Made by a program: the position numbers and the translations under genes. A DNA stretch of 64,000 nucleotides, from NCBI RefSeq assembly GCF_000372725.1, contig NW_005196021.1, forward strand, positions 92,351-156,350, written 5' to 3'. Origin of the DNA: Emiliania huxleyi CCMP1516. Taxonomy: Eukaryota; Haptophyta; Isochrysidales; Noelaerhabdaceae. This document shows positions 54,059 to 63,924 of the stretch, piece by piece (the stretch's first letter is position 1; the number at the start of each line of letters is the position of its first letter). Below the pieces are notes generated by a model. It had not been told where the DNA came from. It saw only the letters and a program-made list of their open reading frames with translations, and did not search any database.

Positions 54059-55575
54059 TCAGGCATCAATCAGCGCCTTCACGTGCGCTCGGACGCTCCG
54101 GTCGAGCCTCTCGACGTTGTAGCCTCCTTCGAGGACGCTGATGATTGGCAGCGCGCCGCGGCCGATCTTTGCGACCTCGGCCGTGATCCAGGCAAAGTCG
54201 GCGTCGCTCAGCCGGCAGCTCGAGAGCGGGTCCTCCGCGTGCGCGTCGAAGCCCGCGCTCACAAAGATGGCCTCGGGCTGGAAGGCGCGCACCGCAGGGA
54301 GGAGCTCGTCGCGCCACGCGCGCCGAAACTCGGCCGAGCCGGACGAGGAGCGCAGCGGCGCGGAGAGGATGGTGCGGTGGCGCCCCGTCGCCCCGCGCTC
54401 CTCGCCCGTGCCCGGGAAGTTTGGCACCTCGTGGGAGGCCCGGCGGGTCATCTCGCGCCATCTCGGGCCATCTCGGGCCATCTCGCGGCCATCTCGCGCC
54501 ATCTCGCGGCCACCTCGTGGGAGGAGACGTACAGCCTGGTCGGGTCCGGCTCGGCGATGTCGGCGTCGCCGTTCCCGTGGTGGACGTCAAAGTCGAGGAT
54601 GGCCACGCGCCTGAAGGAGGAGGGCTGACCAGCTTCCGGGAAGGTTCCAGGAGGCGGCAGAGCCGCGGATCGCCGCACACCCGACTCCGTGTACCGCCTG
54701 AGGTTGGGGCGGCGAAAGGTGATGAGCATGCCGGCTACTCGCCGCGTCTCCACGTCCTAAGACAGGCGCCCCACGGGATGTGTAGGTGGGGGAGCGGTGT
54801 GTGTGTGGTGCGCGCGCGTGCGCCTGCGCGTGCGCGACACCGACGAGGACGTTGTTCACAAAGCAGAAGCCCTGGGGCGAGCCCCGCTCCGCGTGGTGCC
54901 CCGGAGGACGGACCATCACGAACGCGCGGCGTGAGGCCGAGCCGTTGCCAGCAGCCTCCGCCCCAAGGAGGTCGTCGACTGCGCGCACCACGAGCCCGGC
55001 CGCTCGCAGCACTGCTGCTCTGGAGCCGGGGCTTGCAATGGTGTCGGAGTCGAGCTTCGCCTTGCGGAAGAGGCGGGCCCTCGCGAACGCGTCGTTCAAG
55101 CGGTTGAGGTGGGCGCGCGTGTGCACGCGCAGAAGCTGCTTCGCGGTCACGTCCACCTAACCCATGTCCACATGCGCATGTGCATGCGCATGTGCATGTA
55201 CATGTACATGTTGTGCATGTCATGTTGTATGTGGTGGATGTGTGCGTGTGCGTGTGCGGGCGAACTGCATGCTGTGCATGTCGCCTCAGGCTCAAGCAGC
55301 CTCAATGAGGATCCAAACTCCTTGACCCAGCGTGTGCGTACCGCGGTGAGCAGCCGCTTCAGCCGAGCTGGCTGCTCTGGGTGAGTGTAGCCGGCAAGCG
55401 ACGGCCGGCCAGGCTCGTGCAGCACGCAAACGTCGGAAGTGTAGACTGACACAGGCCGTGACGGGACGCCTCGCCAGAGGCTTGGCAGCAGCGCTTGCAC
55501 GGGGATGCTGCCCAGAATCGGCAGCAACGCTTGCACGGGGACGAGCAAGGGGACGAGCAAGCGGTTGTGTTTCAT
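54059..55575 (-). CDS. Histone deacetylase family protein (class II-like arginase/deacetylase fold)
   Basis: Four exons, 55575-55285, 55156-54816, 54610-54514, 54427-54059, give 365 aa. Landmarks in order: HPEQPARLKRLLTAV, the RVHTRAHLNRL loop, MVRPPGHHAE with the active-site His pair, GFCFVNNV, VAILDFDVHHGNGD (zinc Asp and His), VSAGFDAHAEDPLSS (zinc Asp) and the LEGGYN tyrosine loop; the zinc and charge-relay residues are all present. It removes acetyl groups from lysines of histones or other proteins, or from polyamines; class II-type motifs do not fix the substrate. The N-terminus may be a presequence (LLVPLLVPVQALLPIL). Introns 1 and 2 begin with GC. Intron 3 is an array of gcgagatggc-type 10-mers bounded by a 14-bp direct repeat. 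Confidence 0.88.
54428..54513 (-). repeat. 10-nt tandem array forming HDAC intron 3
   Basis: About seven units of the 10-mer seen as catctcgcgc/catctcgggc on the + strand occupy nearly the whole 86-nt intron. cacctcgtgggagg flanks it at 54425-54438 and 54511-54524. Confidence 0.85.
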
Positions 55576-56006
55576 TTATCGGTGTGCGACCAAAAGAGAA
55601 AACGCAGCCGGCAACGGACCTTCCTTCCCGTGAAATGTATCGCTGGCCGCGCCACCACGAGTTGAGGGTGACTGCGGCGCACTGGGCTCTGGGTGGGGTC
55701 TGGTCAGACCCTGCCGGACTTGCCGGCCCCGGTGCAGACCGTTTCACGGCGTCACACCGGCCGTCACCCGCTCTTGGGCACAGTCAGCTGTTACGTGCTC
55801 TTTGCCTTTACCCTCGCATAAGCTACGTTGGGGACGAATGCGGGGGTGGAGAAGGCTGAGGCGAGCGAGCAAAATTAATAGAAAAGCATTGAAAATCCGT
55901 CTTATCCTTTCGCCTGCGGAAACGACCAGCTTTCCCAAGATGTCCCCAGCCGGAAGCTCCGACGAGGTTGCACCTCTAGTGGGGGTCGGACCTGCGCATC
56001 TTCGCT

Positions 56007-56816
56007 ATGCCAGAGAGCTTAGAGGGGGTCCGGTCTCCGGAGGCTGCGCTCCAGCTACTTGCGGACGCGCTCCGCGCGCGTCACAACTCTCCGCCGGGGA
56101 AACGCGCCGCGCCGACCAATGGCTGGACAGCCGCGGACGAGCTCGAGCTCATCATGCGACGCTGGCGCGCACTACTGGTCGGCAGCAAGATGGGCGAGAT
56201 CACTGTCGGAAAACGCAAAGCCGACGCGTGCAAAAAGCACTCCCAACGACTCAACAAGTACCTGCACGAGAACATCCCGTCTCGAGTCGTCGAGGACATC
56301 TGGAATGTCACCGCCGCACAGCTCAGTCCCGACCCCGTGCGTGTTGCAGTGATGGATTGCACTGACCCCGACGAGAGCCAGCGCTCCGCGGCGCTGAAGG
56401 CGCGGATGGGGCGGCGCAGAGGCGACGACTCCCCGAGGCCCGAGCGTCGACCTCGAGCGCCTGTGCGTAGGCGAGCAACGGGCGTCCATACAGCCATGGG
56501 CTTCGCATTCTACTTGGCTGACGTGATGTCGATCCTAACTGCCGACAGTGAGCCAGGCGGCGAGAAGAGGTGCAGATACGTCCTCGATCGCAGCGACCAC
56601 GTCGCGGCAGATATGGATTGGGTGCGGGCGTGGGCGGGCTTGCCTCCAGCGATGGGGGCTTTCCCGCATGCAAGCGCACGTCATGCCCCAGCTGAGTACC
56701 CTGGCGAGCGGCGCCTTTGGCCCGGCCGGAGCCGCCCCTCGGACAGATTCCTGCCCGCTGGCGCCAGACATCGCGAGCAGCGGCTCACGCCGTGCGAGCT
56801 GCAACCGCGGCAGTGA
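56007..56816 (+). CDS. Unrecognised ORF
   Basis: ATG at 56007 opens a 269-aa frame. The first 110 residues look protein-like: helices (EAALQLLADALRARH, ELELIMRRWRALLVGSKMG), a KRKADACKKHSQRLNKYLHE basic segment, and VVEDIWNVTAAQLSPDPVRVA. The rest is Arg/Pro-rich, then GVHTAMGFAFYLADVMSIL and a weak tail. No family was recognised. It could be a host gene exon, or part of a decayed element. The antisense strand also has long open frames because of GC content, so confidence is low. Confidence 0.35.
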   Translation: MPESLEGVRSPEAALQLLADALRARHNSPPGKRAAPTNGWTAADELELIMRRWRALLVGSKMGEITVGKRKADACKKHSQRLNKYLHENIPSRVVEDIWNVTAAQLSPDPVRVAVMDCTDPDESQRSAALKARMGRRRGDDSPRPERRPRAPVRRRATGVHTAMGFAFYLADVMSILTADSEPGGEKRCRYVLDRSDHVAADMDWVRAWAGLPPAMGAFPHASARHAPAEYPGERRLWPGRSRPSDRFLPAGARHREQRLTPCELQPRQ

Positions 56817-57480
56817 TGCACTGTGGATGCCGCAAGCCGGAAAGGCGTGTGCGCCCGACGAAAGCAGGACCAGCGTCGCCCATACCATCGGCCTCCGATG
56901 GTGGACCACCGCCTCGGGTAGCACGGGAGCCGTTCTCCCTCCGCTGACAGAGAGCCGACGCATACACACCAGTCAGTCAATCCCACCTCAGACTCCGCCC
57001 TCCGGCGAGGCTCGCACGGTGCTCGCCGTCTTTCCTCTGCGCGGCGCGTCCTTGCCGCCGTCGCCCCACGAGCGCGCCGTCTGGCACTTCGCCCGCAGGA
57101 AGGCGTTGGCCTCGGCCTCGTCGCGGCAGATCTTGGTTGGCTGCGGCGGCTTGAGCGTTGAGCACAGAGAGCACAAAGCGGTTGGCCAGAGCTTGGTGTC
57201 GGCACCCAGGAGTTGAGTATGACGGTGATGCCCTGGATGTACTCCTCGAGCAGCTCCTTGTGCTCGCCCGCCCATTTTGAATTCGCGAAATATTTCAGAC
57301 AACGCGGCGCGCGGTGAGCGCGACTAGGTGAGCTACAGCGAGGTTTGTTTTTAGCCTAGTGGGTCGCAACTGGCTCGGCTTCTACCTCTCTACGTGTGTG
57401 GGTGTTGCGAAGCCGAGTGGGTGCAAGAGCACACGCAAGTGGGCTCAGACGCACTGGTGTCCGCGGAGGACGGCAGGAGC
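56817..57480. other. Intergenic; possible minus-strand exon fragments
   Basis: On the minus strand at 57300-57215 the reading FANSKWAGEHKELLEEYIQG looks coding, and 57150-57000 reads ICRDEAEANAFLRAKC plus a SWGDGGK segment, in a different frame. These may be two exons of a small unrecognised gene. Confidence 0.3.
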
Positions 57481-58014
57481 TCACGCGGCGGTGACCTCAA
57501 GGCGTCGCAAGGGCAGCATCGATCGCTGATTGTGCACGGTGGGATAGTAGAGATGTTTCGACATGCACACCTGCCCTCCATGCTCAGCCAGCACGGGCTT
57601 TGGCGCGTAGCCTAGTTTAGTGTACAGCTTGAGGGCGGCAGCGTTCTTCTGGTTCACCATGAGCAGCATCTCGTCCACTCCTAGCCAGCGAGCCTTCCTC
57701 TCCGCCTCTGTGAGGAGCCTCTGTGCCACTCCCTGCCGTCGGTATTTGGGAGAGACGGTGAGCGTGCCGCTGAGAATGGCCCGAGGCCGGATGTACGGCC
57801 AGCGCTCGCCGCCACCGAGGAGTCCGTCAGGGCCACAGGAAAGGATCTCGAGGCCGCAGTGCCCGACATCCTGAGCAGACTCGTCGTCTATGGTTGCGGC
57901 GAGCCAGCTGTGCAGCCGGCCTCCTCCCGGACGCTCTGGCCAGGGCGAGGATTTCACGGTCACGCTGCGGCTGCGGGAGGGCGCAAGGGAGGTTGCAGAG
58001 AGCACAGCGAGCAT
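57481..58014 (-). CDS. GNAT-family N-acetyltransferase
   Basis: Single-exon frame of 177 aa from ATG 58014. The N-terminal ~30 residues (MLAVLSATSLAPSRSRSVTV) look like an organelle presequence or are unstructured. The GNAT core has a beta-4 strand LSGTLTVSPKYR, the acetyl-CoA loop RRQGVAQRLLTEAER (R/Q-x-x-G-x-A), LGVDEMLLMVN and the family-typical NAALKLYTKLGYAP. It ends after VCMSKHLYYP with a short tail. GNATs transfer acetyl from acetyl-CoA to amines (protein N-termini, lysines or small molecules); the acceptor is unknown. The tandem repeat at 58022-58117 lies in the immediate 5' flank. Confidence 0.8.
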   Translation of the reverse strand: MLAVLSATSLAPSRSRSVTVKSSPWPERPGGGRLHSWLAATIDDESAQDVGHCGLEILSCGPDGLLGGGERWPYIRPRAILSGTLTVSPKYRRQGVAQRLLTEAERKARWLGVDEMLLMVNQKNAAALKLYTKLGYAPKPVLAEHGGQVCMSKHLYYPTVHNQRSMLPLRRLEVTAA

Positions 58015-58021
58015 CGACCTA

Positions 58022-58117
58022 GGAATCGGCCGTGAGCCCGACCAAGCTCGGTTGGAATCGGCCGTGAGCCCGACCAAGCTCGGTTGGAATCGGCCGTGAG
58101 CCCGACCAAGCTCGGTT
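58022..58117. repeat. Three perfect 32-bp tandem repeats
   Basis: Unit ggaatcggccgtgagcccga followed by ccaagctcggtt, three copies, starting eight bases upstream of the GNAT start codon; each contains caagctcgg. They would lie in the GNAT 5' UTR or promoter. Confidence 0.95.
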
Positions 58118-58707
58118 CGGGGTTGCTGTTTGGACTGAACCCGGGAGAATGAAGAATTCGTGCGGATAAAGAATTGCAGCCCGCGGTGCAACGCGAGCCA
58201 AGCGAAAGCTCACCAAAACAAACAGAAAGTGGAATGCTCGACGACGAACAAAACCTACAAACCAAGATTCTCTCTCCAAAACCTGGGATGCGATCTCGTT
58301 ACCTAGATAGCTTAACTCCGGTCGCAACACAGGCACGCGCACACGCACAGAAAGAAGACTGGAACCGGGTCCATGCATGGCGTGCGGAGAGAGAGAGCAG
58401 AGAGAGACTACCGAGAGGGAGAGAAAGAGGAGAGGAGGTGGTGGAGGTGGAGAGAGAGAGAGAGAGCGGAGAGAAAGAGGAGAGGAGGAGAGAGAGAGAC
58501 CTCGCCGCTTCTTGTTGGGGAGAAATCGTTTGAACATGTTGGACCTTCGCAATTCGGATTCGCTCGCGCGAGATGACGGTGTAAAACGCGCCCCCCGGGG
58601 CCGCTTTACGGGCGCTCTGTCCGAACGCCAGGAGTGGACTAGAGTGGACAGCAAAGCAGCAGCTGTGTACACACTGGGGTACCACAAGAGTACTGGGTAG
58701 TGGGACC

Positions 58708-61534
58708 ATGAGCAACATCCCCGCCGGCGTCGTGGCGCACGGGCGGCGCGTCTCGCTGAGCGTGCTCCCGGAGGACTACTCGGCGTACCAAGTCGCTCGC
58801 GCTTGGGTACGCAATAAACCGCGTGGCGACGATCGTCAGCCGTACATCCTTCCGATCTCGAGGCGCGCGGCGCTTTGCACGCACGTCCCGTCACACATCC
58901 TATCACTGTACATATGTGCCCGCCAGGCTCAACCTCCCGCCGCTGCCCCCTCGCACCGGCGACGGCGAGGATGCGCTTACAAAGCCGTCCAGCCTTGGGC
59001 TCGCGTGCAAGCTTCCGCCCCGCTCGGCGGCGCAGTCGGCGGGGGTTTTGCCCACCGACTCGTTCGCCGCTCCCCACGGCGCCGGGTTGCCGCGCACGGC
59101 GATTGGCGCCGGCCCGTCGCGCGCGCCAGCGGCCGAGCATGCCGCCGCCGGTGCTTTTGAGGCTGGCAGCGAGGCGGGGGAGGGGGAAGGCGAGGGGGAA
59201 GACGAGGTGGAGGGGGAGGGGGAGGGGGTGGAGGGGGAGAGCGTCGGCGGCGAGGGTGACCTCTCCGAGAGCGAGAGCGAGGTGGAGGCCGAGGTCGAGG
59301 AGGAGATGGAGGTGGACGGAGACGGGGCGGCGGAGGGAGGAGGAGGAGGCGAGGCGGAGGAGGCTCCTGCCGGGGCGCATCCCGACCCTCTCGGCGACGG
59401 GCCGAACGGCCGCGCTGCTGGACACGGCCGAGGGGCGGCGGGCCCTACAGCAGAGAGGGCGGCGAGCTCTGGCGCCGCCTCCTCCTCCTCGCACGCCGCC
59501 TCCTCCTCCTCGCACGCCGCCTCCTCCTCCTCGCACGCCGCCGCGTCGCACGCGCCGGCGGCGGCGTCCTCGTCGTCGTCGGCAGGCGGCGGCTGCTCGG
59601 CGGCGCACGAGGCGCCATCTCCCCAGTTTCCCTCTGGCGGGCAGCCTCTGGGCCAGATGCCTGCGGAGCTGCACCTCTCCTCCCTGACCGGGGAGGGAGG
59701 CGGGGAGGGAGGAGAGGGAGGAGCGGAGGGAGGAGAGGGAGGTCGAGAGGGAGAGGTGCCTGGAGGCGGGCCTCGGCGCGCCACGCCGGCGAGGCTCGGC
59801 GGGGGAGGCGCGCATCGGCGCAAGGGCGGCCGGCGGGGCGGGGGCGGCCGGGGCGCGTCGGCGCGCCGTTCGTTCGCCGGTCTTCCGCTCGAGGTGTTGG
59901 CTGGCTAGACATTTGGGGGACACCTCGCAGACACCTGCTAGACGCTTGCTACTCTCTTCCTAGACTCCTGCCTTGACAGACATCTCCGAGACACCTCCTA
60001 GACTCCTCCCAGGCGCCTCCGAGACACGCTCACCCTTCCGCTTGTTGCTTTCCTGTTTGCCCGAGCGTCGGCAGTGGTGATGAGCCCCCCCCCCCCCCCC
60101 CGCCCCCCCTCCCCCTCACAGGCGGAGCTGCTGCTCTCGCACCTCGAGCGCTTCCGGTACGTCCGCGCCTTCTCGCGCGCTCAGACCGCCGCCAAGCTGC
60201 GCTCGCGCCACGCGGTCCACGCCTCTCCAGCACCTCTCCCGCCGACAGGGCGTCTTCGCCTAAGCCCGTATCGCCACTCCCTCTAGGAGCGGCTCTCGGT
60301 CCTGCTCGGCCTCGCGCCGCCGCTCCCGCAACTGCCGCCCCTCACTCCCCGCGAGGCGAACCCGCCCCCGCCCCGCGTGCTAGCCGTGCCGACTCGACCG
60401 CCACAGGACGCGCCAGCCGCAGCCGCGGCGGAGGTACCGCTGGTGGCGCCAAAGGTGGAGTGGGCGGCGGCGCCGGCGTCGGAGCCGTGCGCCAGCCCGA
60501 GGGTGGGCCCGCAGCTGTACGCGCCGAACGCACAGCACGCGCCTCAGCAGGCGCAGCAGCAGGCGCAGCAGCAGGCGCAGCAGCAGGCGCAGCAGCTGGC
60601 GCAGCAGCAGGCGCAGCAGCAGGCGCAGGCCGCGGTGGTGCGGGGAAGCACGGCGCAGCAGGCGCAGCAGGCGCAGCAGCAAATGGCGGCGCAGCAGCAG
60701 GCGGCGCAGCAACAGATGGCCGCGCAGCAGCAGATGGCCGCACAGCAGCAGAGGGCGGCTCAGCAGCAGAGGGCGGCGGAGCAGCAGAGGGCGGCGGAGC
60801 AGCAACTTGCTGCTCCGCCGCCGAGGGCCGCGCAGCCCGGCGAGTGGGGGCAGCAGCAGCTGCTGAGGGCAGGCCTCCCGCCGGCGAGCGTGCTGCGGGG
60901 GGCGCAGATGCAGATGCAGCATCAACAGCAGCAACAGCAGCAGCGACACCGGCAGCAACAGCAGCAGCAGCAGCAACAACACCAGCAGCAGCAGAAGCAG
61001 CTCCAGCAGCTCCAGCAGCTCCAGCAGCAGCAGCTCAAGCAGCAGCAGCAGCAGCTTCAGCAGCAGCAGCAGCAGCAATATCACCGGATGGCCGAACGCG
61101 CGGCCTACGACCGGGCGGCCTACGACCGCGCGGGCTATGACCGGGCTGCTGCTGCGTCTGCGGCTGCTGCCGGGCCCCCGGGCTACGACCGGGCGGGCTA
61201 CGGCGCGACGCCGGCGCGCCTGTACGACACGTACTTTCAGAACACGCGCGGGATGGAGGGCTACGGCATGGGCGGCGCGATGCCGCCCGCCGCCGTCCAG
61301 CCAGCCCGCGCCATCTACCCGACGCTGGCGGCCGCCCCGCCCGCTTTCGCGCCCGCGGCCCGCTTCGCCGGCGCGCGGCCAGGCTACGTCTTCAAGCTGG
61401 GCGACCTCGGGCTCGGCTACTACTCGGACCTCGTGCACGGGCCCGGAGCCGGGCACCTCCAGCCCATGTGCGTCAGCGGGGGCGGCTTGTGCAAGCCGAA
61501 CCCCTACATGACAGCGTGCGGGGGCGCGAGGTAG
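58708..61534 (+). CDS. LIN37-like protein (DREAM/MuvB complex subunit) with long poly-Q tail
   Basis: Four exons, 58708-58820, 58927-59893, 60122-60214, 60287-61534, give 806 aa. Across intron 1 the protein reads YSAYQVARAWVRNKP|LNLPPLPP, and further on GLACKLPPRS. This is the LIN37 signature (Y-x-x-x-R-A-W-[MV]-x-N-x-P ... LPPLP ... KLPPP). Exon 3 (LLLSHLERFRYVRAFSR) lies where LIN37 has its C-terminal helix. LIN37 is a MuvB-core subunit that represses cell-cycle genes with E2F/RB partners. Exon 2 adds long acidic (EGEGEDEVEGEG) and Ser/Ala/His stretches. Exon 4 adds Gln-rich repeats (60542-61078), then YDRA repeats and a conserved-looking end (GYVFKLGDLGLGYYSD). The length is about three times that of animal LIN37. 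Intron 1 begins with GC. Confidence 0.7.
60542..61080 (+). repeat. cag/gcg triplet array encoding poly-Q/A
   Basis: Imperfect cagcaggcg and cagcagcag repeats in the last LIN37 exon; coding, length-variable in principle. Confidence 0.9.
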
Positions 61535-62148
61535 GGCTGGAGGCGAGTTTTTCTTTTTTGTGCGAGGAGCTCGATGAAAAGAAAACGAAGCGGCGCCGCA
61601 CCACATTTTTCGTCTTTCTCGGGTGCCGTGGTGTATACCTGTCTCCTGTGTGTTAGTGCCAGTGTGCGCACCCAGTGTTGCGCAACCGCAAGAGACCGTA
61701 ACTACGTATAAAAAGCCGTAGTTGTCGTGTTGTCTCTGTTTGAACTGTTGTCTCGAGCGTGTTGTGAGAATCTTCGCGTCGTCGAAAAGGAAAAGAAAAA
61801 CAACGCAGCGGACTAATAGTGCGGAAGCCGCGGGGCATGAGAGTGTACACGACATGATATTGACATGGAACAGCAATAACATGGGGATCAGTGAGAGTCT
61901 CTAAGCCGCGTGACATGCATCACCGATAACATGAAGGTCGTAGGGAGAGTCTTGTGGCACTTTCGATGGCCCGAGAACAGCGTGCTACTTGCAGCAAGGA
62001 GAAACTTGCGGCAGTCCGATCTTCGCATCGGCGGATGGACCAGATGGACGCGGCTCTCACTTCCGGAACTTGTGCGAGCGCCGGAGGGCCAGGTGGCGAC
62101 GAGCGCGACGCTGCCGGTCGATGCAACACCCGTGAACGAAGGAACGAC
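61535..62148. other. Intergenic; no supported gene
   Basis: Contains the gtgttagtgccagtg block (61650) and a cgtataaaaagccg TATA-like element at 61705-61718. A frame at 61910-62287 (+) overlaps the minus-strand acidic gene and is probably a shadow. Confidence 0.4.
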
Positions 62149-62780
62149 TCAGCGAGGCGGCCCAAGGCGTAGCAGAGTGGGACGCCGACCGACATCTAAT
62201 TTCGCCATGGCGAACGTCTCGACGACGTCAGAGACGGCACTCGACGCGCGCATTGCCCGCACGACAGGGCGGCCCCAAAGCAAGTAGCCCGACCGCGCGA
62301 CGCGGCCGTACTCGGAGGTGTCGAGCGCCTTGGTGAAGCGCTCGTCCGCTTGAAAGATGTGCTCGGGCATCCGGCCCTGCCGATGTAGCTCCGTGCAAAT
62401 CACGGTCACAATGACGACTACCTCTGCAACATCCTCCAAACCATCCAGCGCCTCCGCCGCCTCCGCCGCATCCGCCGCATCCGACCCGTCCGCTGCGTCC
62501 GCCGCGTCCGCGCCGTCGCCGCCGTCGCCGTCACCGTCCCCCGTCTGCTCTGCCTCCGCCTCCTCTTCCTCCGCGGTGTTCTCCGCTTTCTCATCCTCCG
62601 AGAGCTCGGTAGTGTCAGGCGTGCATATCTTCGACGGCATCATCGACAACATCCTCCAGAGTACTGTCGATCTCCTCGACTCCTTCCGCGTCGGACTCAA
62701 AATCTACATCTAAATTCTTGTCGAGGGCGTCCTCGATGCTGTCGTCCGCTTCCTCGACATCGGGCTCGAACTTGCCAGGT
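62149..62780 (-). CDS. Acidic protein, 3' part
   Basis: The minus strand codes acidic sequence from about 62780 (FEPDVEEADDSIEDALDKN, then VDFESDAEGVEEID). Near 62635 the acidic sense moves to another frame (DTTELSEDEKAENTAEEEEA), continuing through Asp/Ala repeats to VVVIVTVICTELHRQGRMPE and SGYLLWGRPVVRAMR, and stops at 62149. The second half, with CTELHRQG and a hydrophobic strand, looks like a real folded module, but I cannot name it. The frame change is one frameshift or a tiny unseen intron. It is probably the same gene as the acidic exon at 62828-63924. Confidence 0.45.
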
Positions 62781-62827
62781 AAGGGCCAAGCAATGAGGAG
62801 TCAGATTGGGGCCTTTAGGGGCGGGGC

Positions 62828-63924
62828 TTAGACGTTAGAGCGATTGGCGATACCCGAATCTTCGCCAATGGTGTCCGCATCCGCTTCGGTCTCCTCAGGC
62901 GTCTCCTCCTCCACCGCGTCCTCGTCCTCGTCCTCCTCCCCCTCTTGGGCTGTCGCAGGTTTGAGCCTCTCTCACCCCGTCTGTTTTCCTTTCCTTTTTT
63001 CTCTACACCCCCTCTCTTTTCCTCTCTATTTTCCCGGAAAACTCCGTGGAAATCGTCAAATTTGGGGGCGCTGAGCCGAGTCTGAGGCTGGTTTGGGCCC
63101 AAAATCAGCCAAATTTTAGCCCAATCGGCAATCGGCAAAATGCCGGGAATTTTGCGGAGAACCCGTGTATACCTGGAATTTACCCTGCGACCGCCTGGGT
63201 ATTTTGTCGATTTCCTCAATTTTGCCTCAGATTTTGCCCCAGACCAGCTCTCAGACTCAGGGAAACTCGCGAGTTTCCGGAGAATGGAGCACCAAACACC
63301 CTCTGTTTTCCCTGGAAATTTCCGGAAACGCAAAGTGCTGGGGACCCTCTGTTTTCCTTTTTGAGAGCGCCTTCGTTGTTAATAGTACAAACCCAATGGT
63401 CCCTTGAGCGGTCCGTCGTTGCAGTCGCACACACTCACACGCCACGCCGCACCGCGCGCCCACCCGCTGCCCCGCCCAGGCGGGAAAGAGATGAGGAGAT
63501 GGGACAGCGAAGGAGGAGCCTCAAACACGTATGGGAGGGTTCAGTTGTGCGCCACGCTGCCCGGCGTTTCTCACTTTCCGGGACAGCCCCGCCCTTTCGA
63601 GGCGGGAAAGTGACGGCTACCCCGTACGCCCTGCGGCTTCTACCCCGACGCCGACCGCCCATCCCCCCCTCCTCGTTCCCCCCTCGAATTCTCCGGACCC
63701 CGACAAGCCGCCCGACGTTGGGCCTCTGCCCCGCACGCCCCCGCCCCTCCTACCCCCTTTTTGTTTGCCGGAAAACTGTTTGCCGGAAAACCTGCGACAG
63801 CCCAATCCCCCTCCTCGCCCTCCTCCTCGCACTCCTCCTCCCTGCCCTTTGTTGCTGCTGCCGCCCTCCTGCAGCAGAACCTCGCCGCGCCCGGCGTCGT
63901 TTCGGCCGCGGCGCGTTCCAGCAC
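62828..63924 (-). CDS. Acidic protein exons interrupted by the TIR element
   Basis: On the minus strand an acidic frame (KGREEECEEEGEEGD) runs up to the right end of the TIR element at 63805. On the other side of the element the same style resumes (EGEEDEDEDAVEEETPEETEADAD) to a TAA at 62828-62830. If the element is spliced at GCAG|GT in one terminus and GACAG|CC in the other, the frame is kept and nine codons derive from the insertion (eight target-duplication bases plus 19 terminus bases). Upstream coding extends to about 63924 (ERAAAETTPGAARF), where the true start is unresolved near the window end. The protein is probably a disordered acidic nuclear or cytosolic protein; that is composition-based only. 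Confidence 0.4.
62945..63805 (-). mobile_element. Copy 3 of the ttggg-TIR element (861 bp), candidate introner
   Basis: The left terminus ttgggctgtcgcaggttt (62945-62962) and its exact inverted copy ending at 63805 give 18-bp perfect TIRs. The 8-mer tccccctc flanks both sides (62937-62944 and 63806-63813), a perfect target-site duplication as made by hAT-type transposases. The core (62960-63365) matches copies 1 and 2. A ~400-bp segment between the core and the 63805 terminus is absent from copy 2. No transposase is encoded. It sits inside acidic coding sequence and carries splice-like motifs in its termini. Confidence 0.85.
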
